Of a DNA stretch of 21,987 nt, positions 8,782 to 19,008 are shown piece by piece (the stretch's first letter is position 1; the number at the start of each line of letters is the position of its first letter). The DNA lies in contig NWUY0300027606.1 of NCBI GenBank assembly GCA_004151065.3, positions 18,008-39,994 of the forward strand, given 5' to 3'. The position numbers and the translations under genes were made by a program. A model generated the notes under the pieces. It saw only the letters and a program-made list of their open reading frames with translations. It had not been told where the DNA came from and did no database searches. The DNA is from Larix sibirica (lineage: Eukaryota > Streptophyta > Pinopsida > Pinales > Pinaceae).

Positions 8782-9418
8782 TGATGTTAGAATTTTCTTG
8801 ATAAAAAATGACGTGGGTAGAATTAATTAATTATAAATAAATAAATAGTTTATTATGTCCATGATATATTCGGATGAGTTTGGGTTATTAATATGTCAGT
8901 ACGAAATCCATATTCTACAATGTTTTCCTATAGTTTAATTTTTTATTTATTTAGACAGAAATGTTGATATATTATTTTTTGTGTTTTCTATTGGCTATAG
9001 GGGTATGAGTTAATGTTGGGATTTGGAGTGGGGATATGGTGGCGAGTTGACGTCACAGGTGCAGGTGCAGTTATAACATGTCATCGAGGTGTCAGCAGAG
9101 TTTGCCAGGTGTAGTGCGTGATGTAGGCATTTACTCATTATATGTTAACTACAAATGGACGAAACCTTGGTAACCGACGTTCGTTCCTAAAATTTGTTGC
9201 ATTTGTCGATGTAGTGATCCTATGGAGTATTGTCCCACCACGATGGGAAGGATGAATCTTTATCATCGAACATTGGAGGCTCCCATCTGTCGAGCAAGCA
9301 ATTAACGACATGACCTAGCAGGCATATCTGGAAACAAATATGGGTCGTCAGAAGAAAATTTTGGGAGTCTCGATGCCTTTAGTCGAAGGTTTTGGAGTTG
9401 GGGGAAAATTTATTCCAT
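8782..9418. other. Intergenic spacer
   Basis: AT-rich to about 9000, then more mixed composition. No gene seen. It contains one perfect TGACGTCA palindrome, listed separately. Confidence 0.45.
9048..9055. promoter_or_regulatory. TGACGTCA palindrome (bZIP C-box/CRE-type site)
   Basis: A perfect eight-base TGACGTCA, the core bound by plant TGA/HY5-type bZIP factors, lies in a locally more GC-rich patch. No gene start is recognised next to it, so it may be chance. Confidence 0.25.
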
Positions 9419-9790
9419 TCGGGGTGACCCCTCTCCGACCACTTCGAGGTGATGCAACTTATCTGTGACTTAATGCAAATTAATGCAATTCTAATGCAGA
9501 TTAATAGTTGAGCAGGTGTGGATTCCAAGAGGGAACGTATGCACGGATGCAATAAAGGCATTAACAACTGTTCCTCGGTTCAGGGTGATCCCTCTCAGAC
9601 CACTTCGAGGAGATGCAACTCATAATCTCATTCACCATTATTCATACACGAAAATTGCAAGTTCTAGGCATTGTTCATCCACAAATACCCTGAAAGTACT
9701 ACAATTATAATGCATATTAATAGTCGAGCAGGTGTCGATTCCAGGAGAGCATGTGTGCACATATGCACGAATGCAGTAAATGGTGCAATT
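9419..9790. repeat. Diverged tandem duplication (about 160-200 bp units)
   Basis: GGGTGACCCCTCTCCGACC followed by ACTTCGAGGTGATGCAACT at about 9420 recurs as GGGTGATCCCTCTCAGACC at about 9584. The partner blocks GAGCAGGTG and GATTCCA also recur (about 9509-9545 and 9724-9760). An insertion of about 40 bp separates the blocks in the second copy. Short frames on both strands here are by-products. Confidence 0.7.
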
Positions 9791-10799
9791 TGGTTGTAAT
9801 ATGGGCTAGAAGGTGAGATGGGGGTTCTAATTGTTTTCATCATGTTATTTCCAAGTGAAAACTTAAAGGCCGGAGATGCCTGGAGATTGTTGGTTATTGT
9901 TCTTCGGTTTTTCAAGCTATTTGTTGCTTGTCCAAACAGTAATTGGCTAAGACTTTCAACCATTGGTCCAAACTCCTAATCCGAGAAAGAAAAGGTATAA
10001 TAGTTAAGTTTTCCTAAAATGGTGATTCAAGTGTTCTTCTCTTGGTTTTTTTTAAATCCTAACCAAGAGAAAATTGATATAGCTTGGAAGGAGGACAAGA
10101 GGTTGCAAAGATGGAGACATCGAGTCTATAGAAGGTTCATTTTTTACAAGTATTCATTAATTTGCTTCTTTCGTTTGGTTAATCTCAAGCACCCTAAATC
10201 ATGGACAAGACAATGATTTGGCGACCCATAATATATTCTTTTAAGAAATAATCAAAATCCTTAGCGTGTCAATTTGAATAAAAAATCTAAGATTTTGTTA
10301 TCTCAAATGACTTGTCCAACAGGTGCAATTAATATGTTTTACATATTTAGGTTAAAATGAAAATAATACTAGATACCTGAAAACCCAAATTATAAGCCTA
10401 GTTGCAATAAGCAACAACGCCCATTTATAGTATTTCTTTGTGAACTATTCCAATCCTGAAATTGTTGTGCCTGCCACTCACTTTGCACCAACACATGTTG
10501 CTGCAATTTAAAATTTAAATCTAAAAAATGTCCAAAACAATAGACAAATAAAAGGACATACAACACAAGATGTATACAATTCAACGTTAAATAAATAAAC
10601 TTGGGATGACATGATTGTATGTGAGTTAAAAGAGGCAAAAACTCTGAAAATGTATACAATGAATTGAATATGTGTTTATAAAATTCAGAGATGCATATGG
10701 CAAAAAGTTGGGTAAGGTATTGCATATGAAAAATTGAAATATGCAATCTCTAGCTGCATAGCGAATTGAATTAAAAAAGGGTTTGTCAATATAGTTTCC
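9791..10799. other. Intergenic spacer, no gene recognised
   Basis: Frames of up to about 118 codons (for example 10390-10746 minus and 10019-10216 plus) show no domain or family I recognise. A short hairpin, TCTCTTGGTT at 10038-10047 with AACCAAGAGA at 10061-10070, is the only clear structure. Confidence 0.4.
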
Positions 10800-10853
10800 T
10801 TGCAATCTAGAGATTATATCAAAACAATACACCTTTGCAATCTAGAGATTATA
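10800..10853. repeat. 19-bp direct repeat just upstream of the large LINE
   Basis: TTGCAATCTAGAGATTATA occurs at 10800-10818 and exactly again at 10835-10853, 35 bp apart. The LINE homology begins within a few bases of the second copy. The same word was not found after the LINE poly(A), so it is not a plain target-site duplication. Confidence 0.85.
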
Positions 10854-10857
10854 ATGA

Positions 10858-13653
10858 TTTTACGATAGAAGCTTTGGTCGTGGTAACTATGGTCGTAAGG
10901 GGGTTGAGGTTATGGCGAAGCGATTGGATCGCTTTCTTCTTCATGAAGATTTATTTTCAGACTTCTCTCGATGTACTTCTTGGATTAAGGTTGCAGATGT
11001 TTCGGATCACTGTCTGATTGTTCTTAAGGTCGATGGGGGTTCATTGCTTAATAGATTCCCCTTCAAGTACTGTCTGATTTGGTCCTAGGAGGTGGGATTT
11101 TCTTAGTTGGTTCGCAAACATTGGCATCATATTTTCTTTGTGAATCTAGGATCATCTATGCAGAAACTGCATTTCTTCCTTCGATCTATCAAGTCTCTAG
11201 TCACACCTTGGATTCAGAATAAGAAATTAATTCTTTATTCTGAATTGAAAGCTATTGAAGTTGAACTCTTGACCTTAAATCAATCCTATTTTGATTTCAT
11301 TTCTTCTCATTTGGGCAAGGCCCGGGTTCAATCACTTTAGGAGCTAAAATTGTAGTTATTGCTGAAGGAGGAAGAATTATGGCACATGAAAAGCAGAGCT
11401 TTGTGGCTTGCGAGTGGAGATCAAAACATGAAGTTTTTCCATGCTTTTTCAAATCAACATCGAACTTTCAAATCTATTTGGGAAATGGATAATGTAGATG
11501 GGATATTGGTGACAGATCAACCTAGTATTGAAGCTTTGGCCACATACTACTTCTCGAAGTTATTTCAATGCCCGAGAACATTTACTCTGTCGCCCCAGCT
11601 CAAGGTACTTTAGGTAATGCCTCGTATTTTTGCTGAGGAGGATTGTACACGCATTGGATGTCCAGTTGAAATTTGTGAGGTTGAAGGTATCCTAAAGGAT
11701 ATGGAACCAGGCAAGAGCCCTAGTCCGGACGATTGGTCAAGTGAGTTTTTTATTCAATTTTTCGACATTATGGGTCCGGAACTAGTTCGGTTGGTCGAGG
11801 AGACTAGAACTACTAGTCGTGTGACTGGGGGGGTTAATTCTACTTTTTTAACCTTGATTCTGAAACAGTCAAAGCCTTCTACTTTTTTCAATTACCATCC
11901 GATCTCTATTTGTAATCTTATCTATAAGATTATCTCCAAAACCATTGCGAATCGGATAAAGGAGGGTCTTTCCAGAGGCATTTCACAGGAACAATTTGGG
12001 TTTTTAGAACAATGACTGATCTTCGATGCTATCGGAGTTGCATAGGAAACCTTACATTCGACAAAGATAAAAAAGATCATTTCTTATGTCCTCAAACTTG
12101 ATTTAGCCAAAGCTTATGATTTGGTTGATTAGTCTTACCTCAGAATTTTGCTCCTCAACTCAGGTTTGGACTATTTGACGACTCAATGGATTATGGGTTG
12201 TATTTCATCAACAAATTTCGAGGTTCTTCTCAATGGTATTCCCACCCCTTTTTTCAAGGCTTCTCATGGCCTGCGTCAAGGATGTCCTCTTTCTCTGTTG
12301 TTATTTATTTTGGTCATCGAAGGATTCAGCCGACTTCTTATCTAGGCAAGAGAGTGTGGTAAGTTTACTGGCATTAAGGTTTCGTCGGGACATTACATTA
12401 CATATCTCCTCTTTGTGGACAACGTCCTACTCTTTGGGATTGGTAAAGTGAAGGAGTGGCACATTCTTAAAGACATCATCGATTTATATTGCGAGGCATC
12501 AGGTATGATTATCAACTTCCCTAAATCTTGTGCATATTCCTTCTTACTTGAGGAGGCTTTCATGATTCAGTTTCGTGCTATCTTCCAAATGGGTATTAAA
12601 GAAATGGAACTTGGTTTGTCATACTTGGGTTATTTTCTCAAACCCAACGATTATCGGATAACTGACTGGACATGGTTATTAAAGAAAATCGAGCTCAATA
12701 TTTCTTCGTGGACTTACATAAATCTTACTATGGGGGGTAGGATGGTCTTACTCAATTTTGTCATGTCTAACATTATGATATATTGGTTGACCCTGGCCAA
12801 TGTCCCGACCACTGTTTTGAAGATTATTAGATGCCTGTTTTTCAATTGTCTTTGGATTACATATTTGGAGCAAGATTCTATCCACTTGGTGGCTTGGGAG
12901 CGGATTTCATCTCCACGAGATCATGGAGGATGGGGCGTCTATAACATCTCTTGGTTCTATCAAGGTTTACATTTGAAGATTTTGTGGAGAGTGTTAAACT
13001 GTCAAGGAATGTGGGGACAAATTATCCGAGACAAATATCTTCACCATAGGTCGGTTATTAAATGGCTTCGATTGAAGGATAAGAGTGTTTCCAAATGCTC
13101 TACTATTTGGTCTGGTTTGGTAAAAACAACTCCCTTACTAGACAGATGGTGGGGATGGTCGGTGGGAAATGGATTTCAAGTTCGGTTAGGGGAAGATCAT
13201 ATCTGTGTTATCAACCATTTAAATACCTTTTCAGAGGACACATTACAGTTTATCCACAGTCATGGTCTTATTTATCTGAACCAGGTGTGACCAAGTAAGG
13301 GGAACTCTAGTTTTATTTCAAGTTGGCTCAACGCAATTGAGCTGGGACTCGTTGGGAGGGTGGGAACAGAATGGGATACTATGGTCTCAACACTTAATCA
13401 TGCAGGGGTGCGATTGCACAATGAATTGGACACTATTTCTTGGTCTATCGATTATGTCATGGGTGAATTATCAACCAAGGAGGCGTATAATGCTATTGTT
13501 GATCACTTCCTTTGCTTTCCTCAGAATTGGTGGTTCGTGACGCTATGGAGGTGGCATCTTCTGGTTAAGATAAAGGCCTTTATCTTAATGGCTCTCAACA
13601 ATAGAATTATGACGGGGGATAATTATATATTACGTGGAGGCATTGGCCTTCGG
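10858..13653 (+). pseudogene. LINE ORF2 remnant: endonuclease C-terminus and reverse transcriptase
   Basis: In frame throughout but with stops at 11086, 11104, 11338, 11353, 11611, 12013, 12043, 12130, 12343 and 13288. RT landmarks are GKSPSPDDWSSEFF, HPISICNLIYKIISKTIANR, EQFGFLE, LKLDLAKAYD, SHGLRQGCPLS, and the catalytic box, which reads LLFVDNVLLFG at about 12410. The family has FVDD or FADD there, so the second aspartate is N. Later parts (SGMIINFPKS, LSYLGYFLKP, GGRMVLLNFVMSNI, HGGWGVYNI) are the usual post-RT segment. Several stops replace residues that the family keeps as R, Q or W (12013, 12043, 12130). It cannot make active protein. Confidence 0.85.
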
Positions 13654-13655
13654 TT

Positions 13656-14423
13656 TGTATCCTTTGCTGTAAGGCGAAAGAAAACATTGATCACCTCTTT
13701 TCTCGGTGTCCTCTCAACCTTGAGAATTTGGGAGGAGATCTCATTTCATTTCCAGATTACGGGAGCTTGGAATCTGGGTATCTTAATGAGTGCATTTATA
13801 GGTGGTCTACTAAGAGGGATTATTCTATTTCTTTCTCGATCCTTTTCATTTGGGGCTTGTGGCGCTACATGAATATCGTCCTTTTTGAGGATCAGCAATT
13901 GTCACCTCTGGGCGATGTACATTACATCTCCCATTTTGTTTCAAATTATTCTTGTAGGTGGGCTAGGCCAAAGAAGACTTATTTTAATTATCCGTTCATT
14001 GATCCTTCCAGACCGTTCGACATGTTTGATGGAGCTGCACAATTGGGATTATGTGGTGCAGGTTGCACTATCATCATTGGCCCAGGTCATTATGTGACAT
14101 TGAAGATTAGCTGCGAAAATGGCACAAATTCTCGGGCCGAATTGCTAGCGCTTTGGGGGGTGTTGTTTTTTGCAAAGTCACAGAGGATCACTAATATTCA
14201 GATCTATGGTGATTCTTTATTCATCATAGAATGGATAAAGGGTAATCTCAATATTCAAACTCCACATCTAGCTCACTGGAAAATCCAAACTCGAGATTTA
14301 ATATCATGTTTCGATGTGATTGATTTTTCTCACATATTCAGAGCCTTTAACTTGAAGGAGGATCAACTATCTAAACAGGCTCTTGAGTTGTCAGATGGTT
14401 GGGCTATCCAACAAGAATTTTGA
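13656..14423 (+). pseudogene. LINE ORF2 C-terminus: zinc-knuckle and RNase H domain, frame open
   Basis: After a one-base shift between about 13640 and 13656, the frame reads CILCCKAKENIDHLFSRCP, the CxxC...HLF..CP signature of the RVT-associated zinc-binding region, and stays open to the stop at 14421-14423. The RNase H domain keeps all four acidic residues: D in MFDGAA (14028), E in NSRAELLALW (14139), D in IYGDSLFIIEW (about 14211) and D in KEDQLSKQALEL (about 14361). The longest ATG frame is 13728-14423 (231 codons). It cleaves RNA in RNA-DNA hybrids in active elements. Here it has no intact RT partner and no sign of its own promoter, so it is treated as part of the dead element. Confidence 0.85.
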
Positions 14424-14730
14424 GGCAACCTACTAGTGTTTAATCAGAGATTTTGACTCTACTGATCAGGCCTTTTTTTTTGTTACTATCATAATTATCG
14501 GTTTTATTTTTATATAATTTTTGTATTTTGTACTTTGAAAAAAAAATCAGATGTGAAGATTAAAGAACTTCAAGATACAAGTGTCAAAGAGAAATTAGTC
14601 TAGCAGAATGACAGAAAAGATGTAACGAGTGATGTTAAGGCTTGATTGGTCCATGGGACCTAGACTTATTGTAGTGCTTTTGATTCAATCTATGAATAGC
14701 AAAGAACTTTTTTTATTTTGGAAAAAAAAA
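14424..14730 (+). other. LINE 3' UTR with two A-runs
   Basis: This stretch runs from the ORF2 stop to the A9 tract at 14722-14730. Its last 40 bases (TCTATGAATAGCAAAGAAC, then T7, TTTTGG and A9) align with the end of the 8.2-8.8 kb LINE (TCTATAAATAAAATTACG, then T7, CGTGG and A9). An internal A9 at 14538-14546, also after a TTTG, might instead be taken for the end, but the shared terminus favours 14730. Confidence 0.65.
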
Positions 14731-15792
14731 CTATCAAGGTGCTTCTTTATTTTGCTGCCACCACCTATTGTTTTAGCCACGTATATGTTTACATGTTGAA
14801 TTTGTGTATTGCTCAATCATCATGGAGAACGTCTCATAATCATAGATTAAATTCTGCATTAATATGATAATGCAATACTTTTGATACTAAATATGATTTA
14901 TGCCATCTCTATTTCTCGGTATCAAGTGTCAAGAACATTTCCAACTAATAACTCTTGTTATAAAAGTTATTTTAAGTTATAAAATTAATATTTTATTTTT
15001 TTAAATGAATTGTAAAAATAATAACAAATCAAAATAAGTTTTATAATTAAAAAAGCAAATAAGAAATATTTTTTCTTAAAATGTACATATATAAGATAAG
15101 ATCTATTCCCAATACATTTATAATATGCTAACCCATAAAAATTAAAATAAACTCTATAATGTTATTTATAAATTATAATAAGAGCCACAAGTGGCAATGT
15201 TTGTGACTAGAGCGAGATGGAAATGCAAGAGGAACAGAAAAAGCATTGGCGCAATTGCAATGATTCTAATTTTCCATTAGTCATTTGGACTAGCGATGGT
15301 TAGCATACCAATGCCATAACTGTAGCAAAAGAAGAAAAGGAAAGAATGTGATTTGCAATGGTTACTAAAACGACCCCATTGTTGTAGAAAAAAAGGGGTC
15401 TATGTAAATAGATTCATCACTGTATGCCATATTGATAACACTTATATGACAAGAGACAATGACAACGTGTCAATTACGTGTGCAATGAAAATTATGAGAA
15501 GTATTAGTTCAATTGATATGCTTCTTCTGCATATGTGTAATAAATCAATTTAATGTGATAATAATTTAACACATTTACAACCATATGCTATATTTATAGC
15601 AATTACATAAGATATTAATAGCAAAAGACAAGGATATCATCCCACACAAAAGCTAAAGACACTAACCAAGCAAAGGTTGCTAAAATGCATGATGCAAATA
15701 AAAAAATTATATGCATATACAAGATTATTACATTGAAAAACATGACAATTTTTAGAGCGAGCTCCTATATAGTCATGTGTAAGGAATGATAA
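14731..15792. other. AT-rich spacer, no gene recognised
   Basis: Long A and T runs around 14940-15180. The 66-codon frame at 15353-15553 has no recognisable content. Nothing else supported. Confidence 0.45.
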
Positions 15793-15993
15793 TTATTGGG
15801 AATACAAGTGCCAAGGATCTAGTATGAGCTGAAGTCGATTTGCAAAATTGCCAATATTAATAGGACCTCCATTCTCCTTGTGCCTCCCTTTCCACCCTTT
15901 CAAAAGAAGTTGGAGGTAGTTTGAAACTTCACATTCACAAACTATGCAGTGTGTCTTGATATAGTTTGTAACATTGAAATGAGAGAGTTTGTG
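15793..15993 (-). other. Unassigned 66-codon open stretch, no start codon
   Basis: The minus strand is open from just after a stop at 15994-15996 to TAA at 15793-15795. It includes THCIVCECEVSNYLQLLLKG and FANRLQLILDPWHLYS. It has no ATG near its 5' end. The Cys/Trp content is more protein-like than its surroundings, and it lies on the same strand as the F-box and BBX fragments, but I do not recognise it. It may be another exon fragment or chance. Confidence 0.25.
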
Positions 15994-16265
15994 TTAACAT
16001 TGCTATCAATTATTAAAGTGCAGTCACAAGGTGTGCATTTGGAAATAGAATAGAGTTACAAAATACAATTTTGTGATAGCATGCTTACATAAACATTAGT
16101 TGTAAAAGTATGGGCATACCCTTGGCATGATGGAAGTTGCTCAATTCTGACATGAGATTTTGACAAGCATCCATTTTGGCCTTACATCGTCCAGGGAAAT
16201 TGTAATTGGGATGAAAAAAATATAGAAGATTAATAATGGAAATCGGGTCCTTGTTTACAACAATT

Positions 16266-16631
16266 CTAAGGCAAATAGTCCATGTTAACTCTAAGTTTAG
16301 GTACTACATTTTGAAAAATGTCTAGGCTCTTAATGGTACTCTCATCTGTAATATGCAGGCACTCCACTAAACTCAAATTTCATAAATGACCTTGAGACCT
16401 TGCAGCAAGTTCTAAGAAGGCATCAATAGCGAGCCTTTCCATTAGGGGATGCTCCACATGTATATTTTTCCACAGAAAATAATCATCTGTTGCCACAACA
16501 TGCAAGGACTTGAAAACTTTTTCAAATGAAATTGAGCTTGCAGGTCCCGCAAGATATTTACAAAGTATACGCACATGAAGTTGATGGTTTATGTGTTTCT
16601 TTTTGCTGACGACAACATTATGTCGATGCAA
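16266..16631 (-). pseudogene. F-box/LRR protein fragment (SKIP14-like)
   Basis: The minus-strand frame of 122 codons is interrupted by one TGA at 16380-16382. It reads FEKVFKSLHVVATDDYFLWK, then HVEHPLMERLAIDAFLELA, ARSQGHL, stop, NLSLVECLHITDEST. From memory this follows plant F-box protein SKIP14 (pattern VCKSL..AV.NDPLLW..I.I..PLSERITDD.LL.L..RAQG.L.CLSLV.C..ITD.GL), that is, the end of the F-box and the first leucine-rich repeat. SKIP-type F-box proteins choose substrates for SCF ubiquitin ligases. Only about 110 of the several hundred family residues are present, the stop replaces the residue after GHL, and similarity ends after PKLRV. It is therefore a dead fragment. The next same-strand neighbour is the BBX remnant 1.4 kb upstream. 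Confidence 0.65.
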
Positions 16632-16917
16632 TCATGCTTCTTCACAGTGGAAAGGAGACTAACTTTATTCTTGGAGTGTGAGACAAAGAAGAACAAAGAT
16701 TAAAGTAGTTTGTAGCTTCAAGGAAATTCAGGTAATCAGTATTTCAATTCACCCATATAAATTTTGAACATGTTAGGAGGTCAATATACTCTTCTTAATC
16801 ACATTATTTTGAACGATAAAACTATTCCTTGTGGAAAACATTCTTACATTTAAAAATTTATGGGGATTATTTGTAATAGTGAAGGGGCACTGAAAATAAG
16901 CCTACAGTATGGTAGAT

Positions 16918-17059
16918 CAAGATTTGATAACCAAATTTAGAAAACAAAAATAATGAGGCATTGCTATTATGGACATTGTTTGTTAGTACAAGATTTGATA
17001 ACCAAATTTAGAAAACAAAAATAATGAGGCATTGCTATTATGGACAATGTTTGTTAGTA
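16918..17059. repeat. 71-bp tandem duplication
   Basis: Adjacent units start CAAGATTTGATAACC at 16918 and 16989 and end TTGTTAGTA. Only one difference was seen (ATTG against AATG near the end), so the event is recent. It is non-coding. Confidence 0.92.
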
Positions 17060-18028
17060 ATCAATGGTCAAACATCTTAGAAACGTGAAAGATGTTAAAA
17101 TTGCATGCTAAAAGTTGAGTTTTGCTTAGAAATGATTGATATAATGAAGTATAGTTTTGTTTTTTAATTTTATTTTTTATACGCCTTTTAAATAAGGCTT
17201 GTGCCACTAAAATGGAGGAAGGCAATGAAGTAGTGAAATTCTGGTAAAAAATTAGTTTCATAAGTGATGAACTAGCATTGCTAGGTGTTGATATCAAGTA
17301 TAAGAAGTTGGCAACGTTGATACTAAGGGCTTACCATCCTCCTATAATACATTAAAGACCTCAGTAATGTTAACTGACAAAGTAGATAAGTTAACATTCA
17401 AATCAATTTTTGGTTTGTTAATGTAGGAAGAGTTGAATTTGTGTGAGAAGGCATGCATGGCCCACAGGGCATTTATGGTAAAAATACAAAGGAAAACAAA
17501 GAAATTTGTATCCTAAGCAATGGAAACCTGATAATAAGGATATATGTTTTCTTGCATATCAAAAGTTTGTTTTTATTCTGCAAAAGTAGGGAAACCTTCC
17601 ATACTTCCCAAAACAGTCTCAATTCCACCATGATCAATCTGGAAAGAATCATAATACAAATTCAACTCTTCAATGTAAATAAAGCTATACAAAAAAAACT
17701 TATTGTAAATAAAACCATACAAAAAAACTATTATACTATGTCAAGGATGAAGTAACTATATCATTATGATGTTCTACCATGGAGTCAAGCATCGTTGTCA
17801 TACATGCACAACCTTAAATTAAATTAAACCAAATGCACTGCTTATAAGATTAGTACTCAAAGGGAGACATAGAGGAAAGTTATTTGGGTTAATACCTTGG
17901 GTCATATATGTTGAATGCCGCATTGCTATAATAAGTGTACAAGTGTCGAATGCATGCACCCATCCAACGTTTGCACAGATTGTTATTTATTACAAGCACC
18001 TTAATACACATGGTGGCAAATCCAATGT
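17060..18028. other. Spacer between F-box and BBX fragments
   Basis: AT-rich, with frames of up to 100 codons (17453-17755 plus, 17061-17297 minus) that show no family or domain. No gene is supported. Confidence 0.4.
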
Positions 18029-18484
18029 CTAGAATAGTGAAATTATATCCCCTTTATCGAAACCAGCGAGAAAATATGGCACATGTTGTTGGTGCTGCTT
18101 TGCTGAAGCCTGCGAGAATATTACCTCATATGGTCCACCCTATTCCATATGCTCAAGGGAAGCTAAAGTTTGGAATTGCTCAACCTCATTGAAATACTTT
18201 GATAACTCATTGTTATTGGTACTTGTTACTATTTCTACAAGCAGATACACTGGCTAGGAATGATCAGGCATCCTTTAGACATGTGGCATTAGTTCCTTGG
18301 TGACAGTGGCTGGGACCGGGACCGGGGCCGGGGTTGGGGCCGCCTCTTTCTCAATGCAAGACAAAGTCTCCAATGGTTTCAAAGGAACTCTGCTGTCGGG
18401 AACCAAAAATATGTTGTGTTTTGAGTCACAATCTTTGCATAAAACAACCCAATTTGCTTGACAAAATAATAATTCCCTTTGTTC
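18029..18484 (-). pseudogene. BBX pseudogene exon 2 and decayed 3' region
   Basis: In frame from EQRELLFC through four stops to 18029. Beyond the second stop (18254) the frame still looks coding (NELSKYFNEVEQFQTLASLE, GGPYEVIF, YFLAGFDKGDI), consistent with one long eroded exon. I could not align this part firmly to the BBX C-terminus from memory. Confidence 0.6.
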
Positions 18485-18611
18485 CTACAAATACAAAAAA
18501 CCCAACAAGTCCATCAAGAATTCCCTTTGCATAAAACAACCCAATTTGTTTGACAAAAGAAGAATTCCCTTCGTTCCTACAAATACAAAAATCCCAACAA
18601 GTCCATCAAGA
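18433..18611. repeat. 92-bp tandem duplication of BBX splice acceptor and exon 2 start
   Basis: Units at 18433-18524 and 18525-18611 differ by a few bases. On the minus strand each carries TTTGTAG, then GAA and codons to LCK. The exon 1-proximal copy (acceptor at 18577) encodes ERREFFFCQTNWVVLCK and then runs into the intron part of the next copy with an early TGA. The distal copy (acceptor at 18485) leads into the rest of B-box 2. Confidence 0.88.
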
Positions 18612-19008
18612 TAATTATTAAAAATGCCAGAATGCAACTTGTCTCAACAGTGAAAATGAAAAAATATCAACAATAGAAAATGATTCAAGACTGGAGTATA
18701 GTTTGTGAATAGCTATTATAATCTTAGCAGTATCAAAGTCCAAGGGTTTGTGAATGTTGTTATTATAGTCTTCATAGGTTCAAGTTATGTTTTTCTTCAA
18801 GCTTCTCACTACCTATCGACTTATGTAGCATCAATTGAAAATAGTTGCAATGGATTTTAGCTAAATAAACATAGAAAACAACCTTGATTGAATAAAAACC
18901 CAATCATAATGCTAAATTTGAGCACGTTAACCTCCATGGAAACTTGTAAAAACAAATAGAATGAAAGAAGAAAACCTGTAAAAATAATAGTATGAAATCC
19001 ATGAATAC

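Larger units (their letters stand above)
10858..14730 (+). mobile_element. Degenerate L1-type LINE (endonuclease end, RT, RNase H, poly(A))
   Basis: A single plus-strand frame can be followed from 10858 to about 13653 across ten stops, then shifts by one base and runs to 14423. The order is the last part of the endonuclease/exonuclease-phosphatase domain (KRLDRFLLHEDLF, then VSDHCLIV), reverse transcriptase, the zinc-finger/knuckle region, RNase H, a 3' UTR and nine A at 14722-14730. This is the plant L1 layout in which an RNase H was added after the RT. The element is 5'-truncated within the endonuclease and is not autonomous. I found no target-site duplication. It lies next to a second, shorter LINE end at 8166-8781. 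Confidence 0.88.

Noticed and set aside
10819-10853. The 19-bp repeat as target-site duplication of the large LINE
   Set aside because: Both copies are on the 5' side; no copy follows the poly(A) at 14730.
12233-12451. Plus-strand frame of 72 codons within the LINE
   Set aside because: Out-of-frame shadow of the RT frame.
17935-18192. 85-codon plus-strand frame as a gene
   Set aside because: It is antisense to the eroded BBX exon 2, which has the more protein-like frame.
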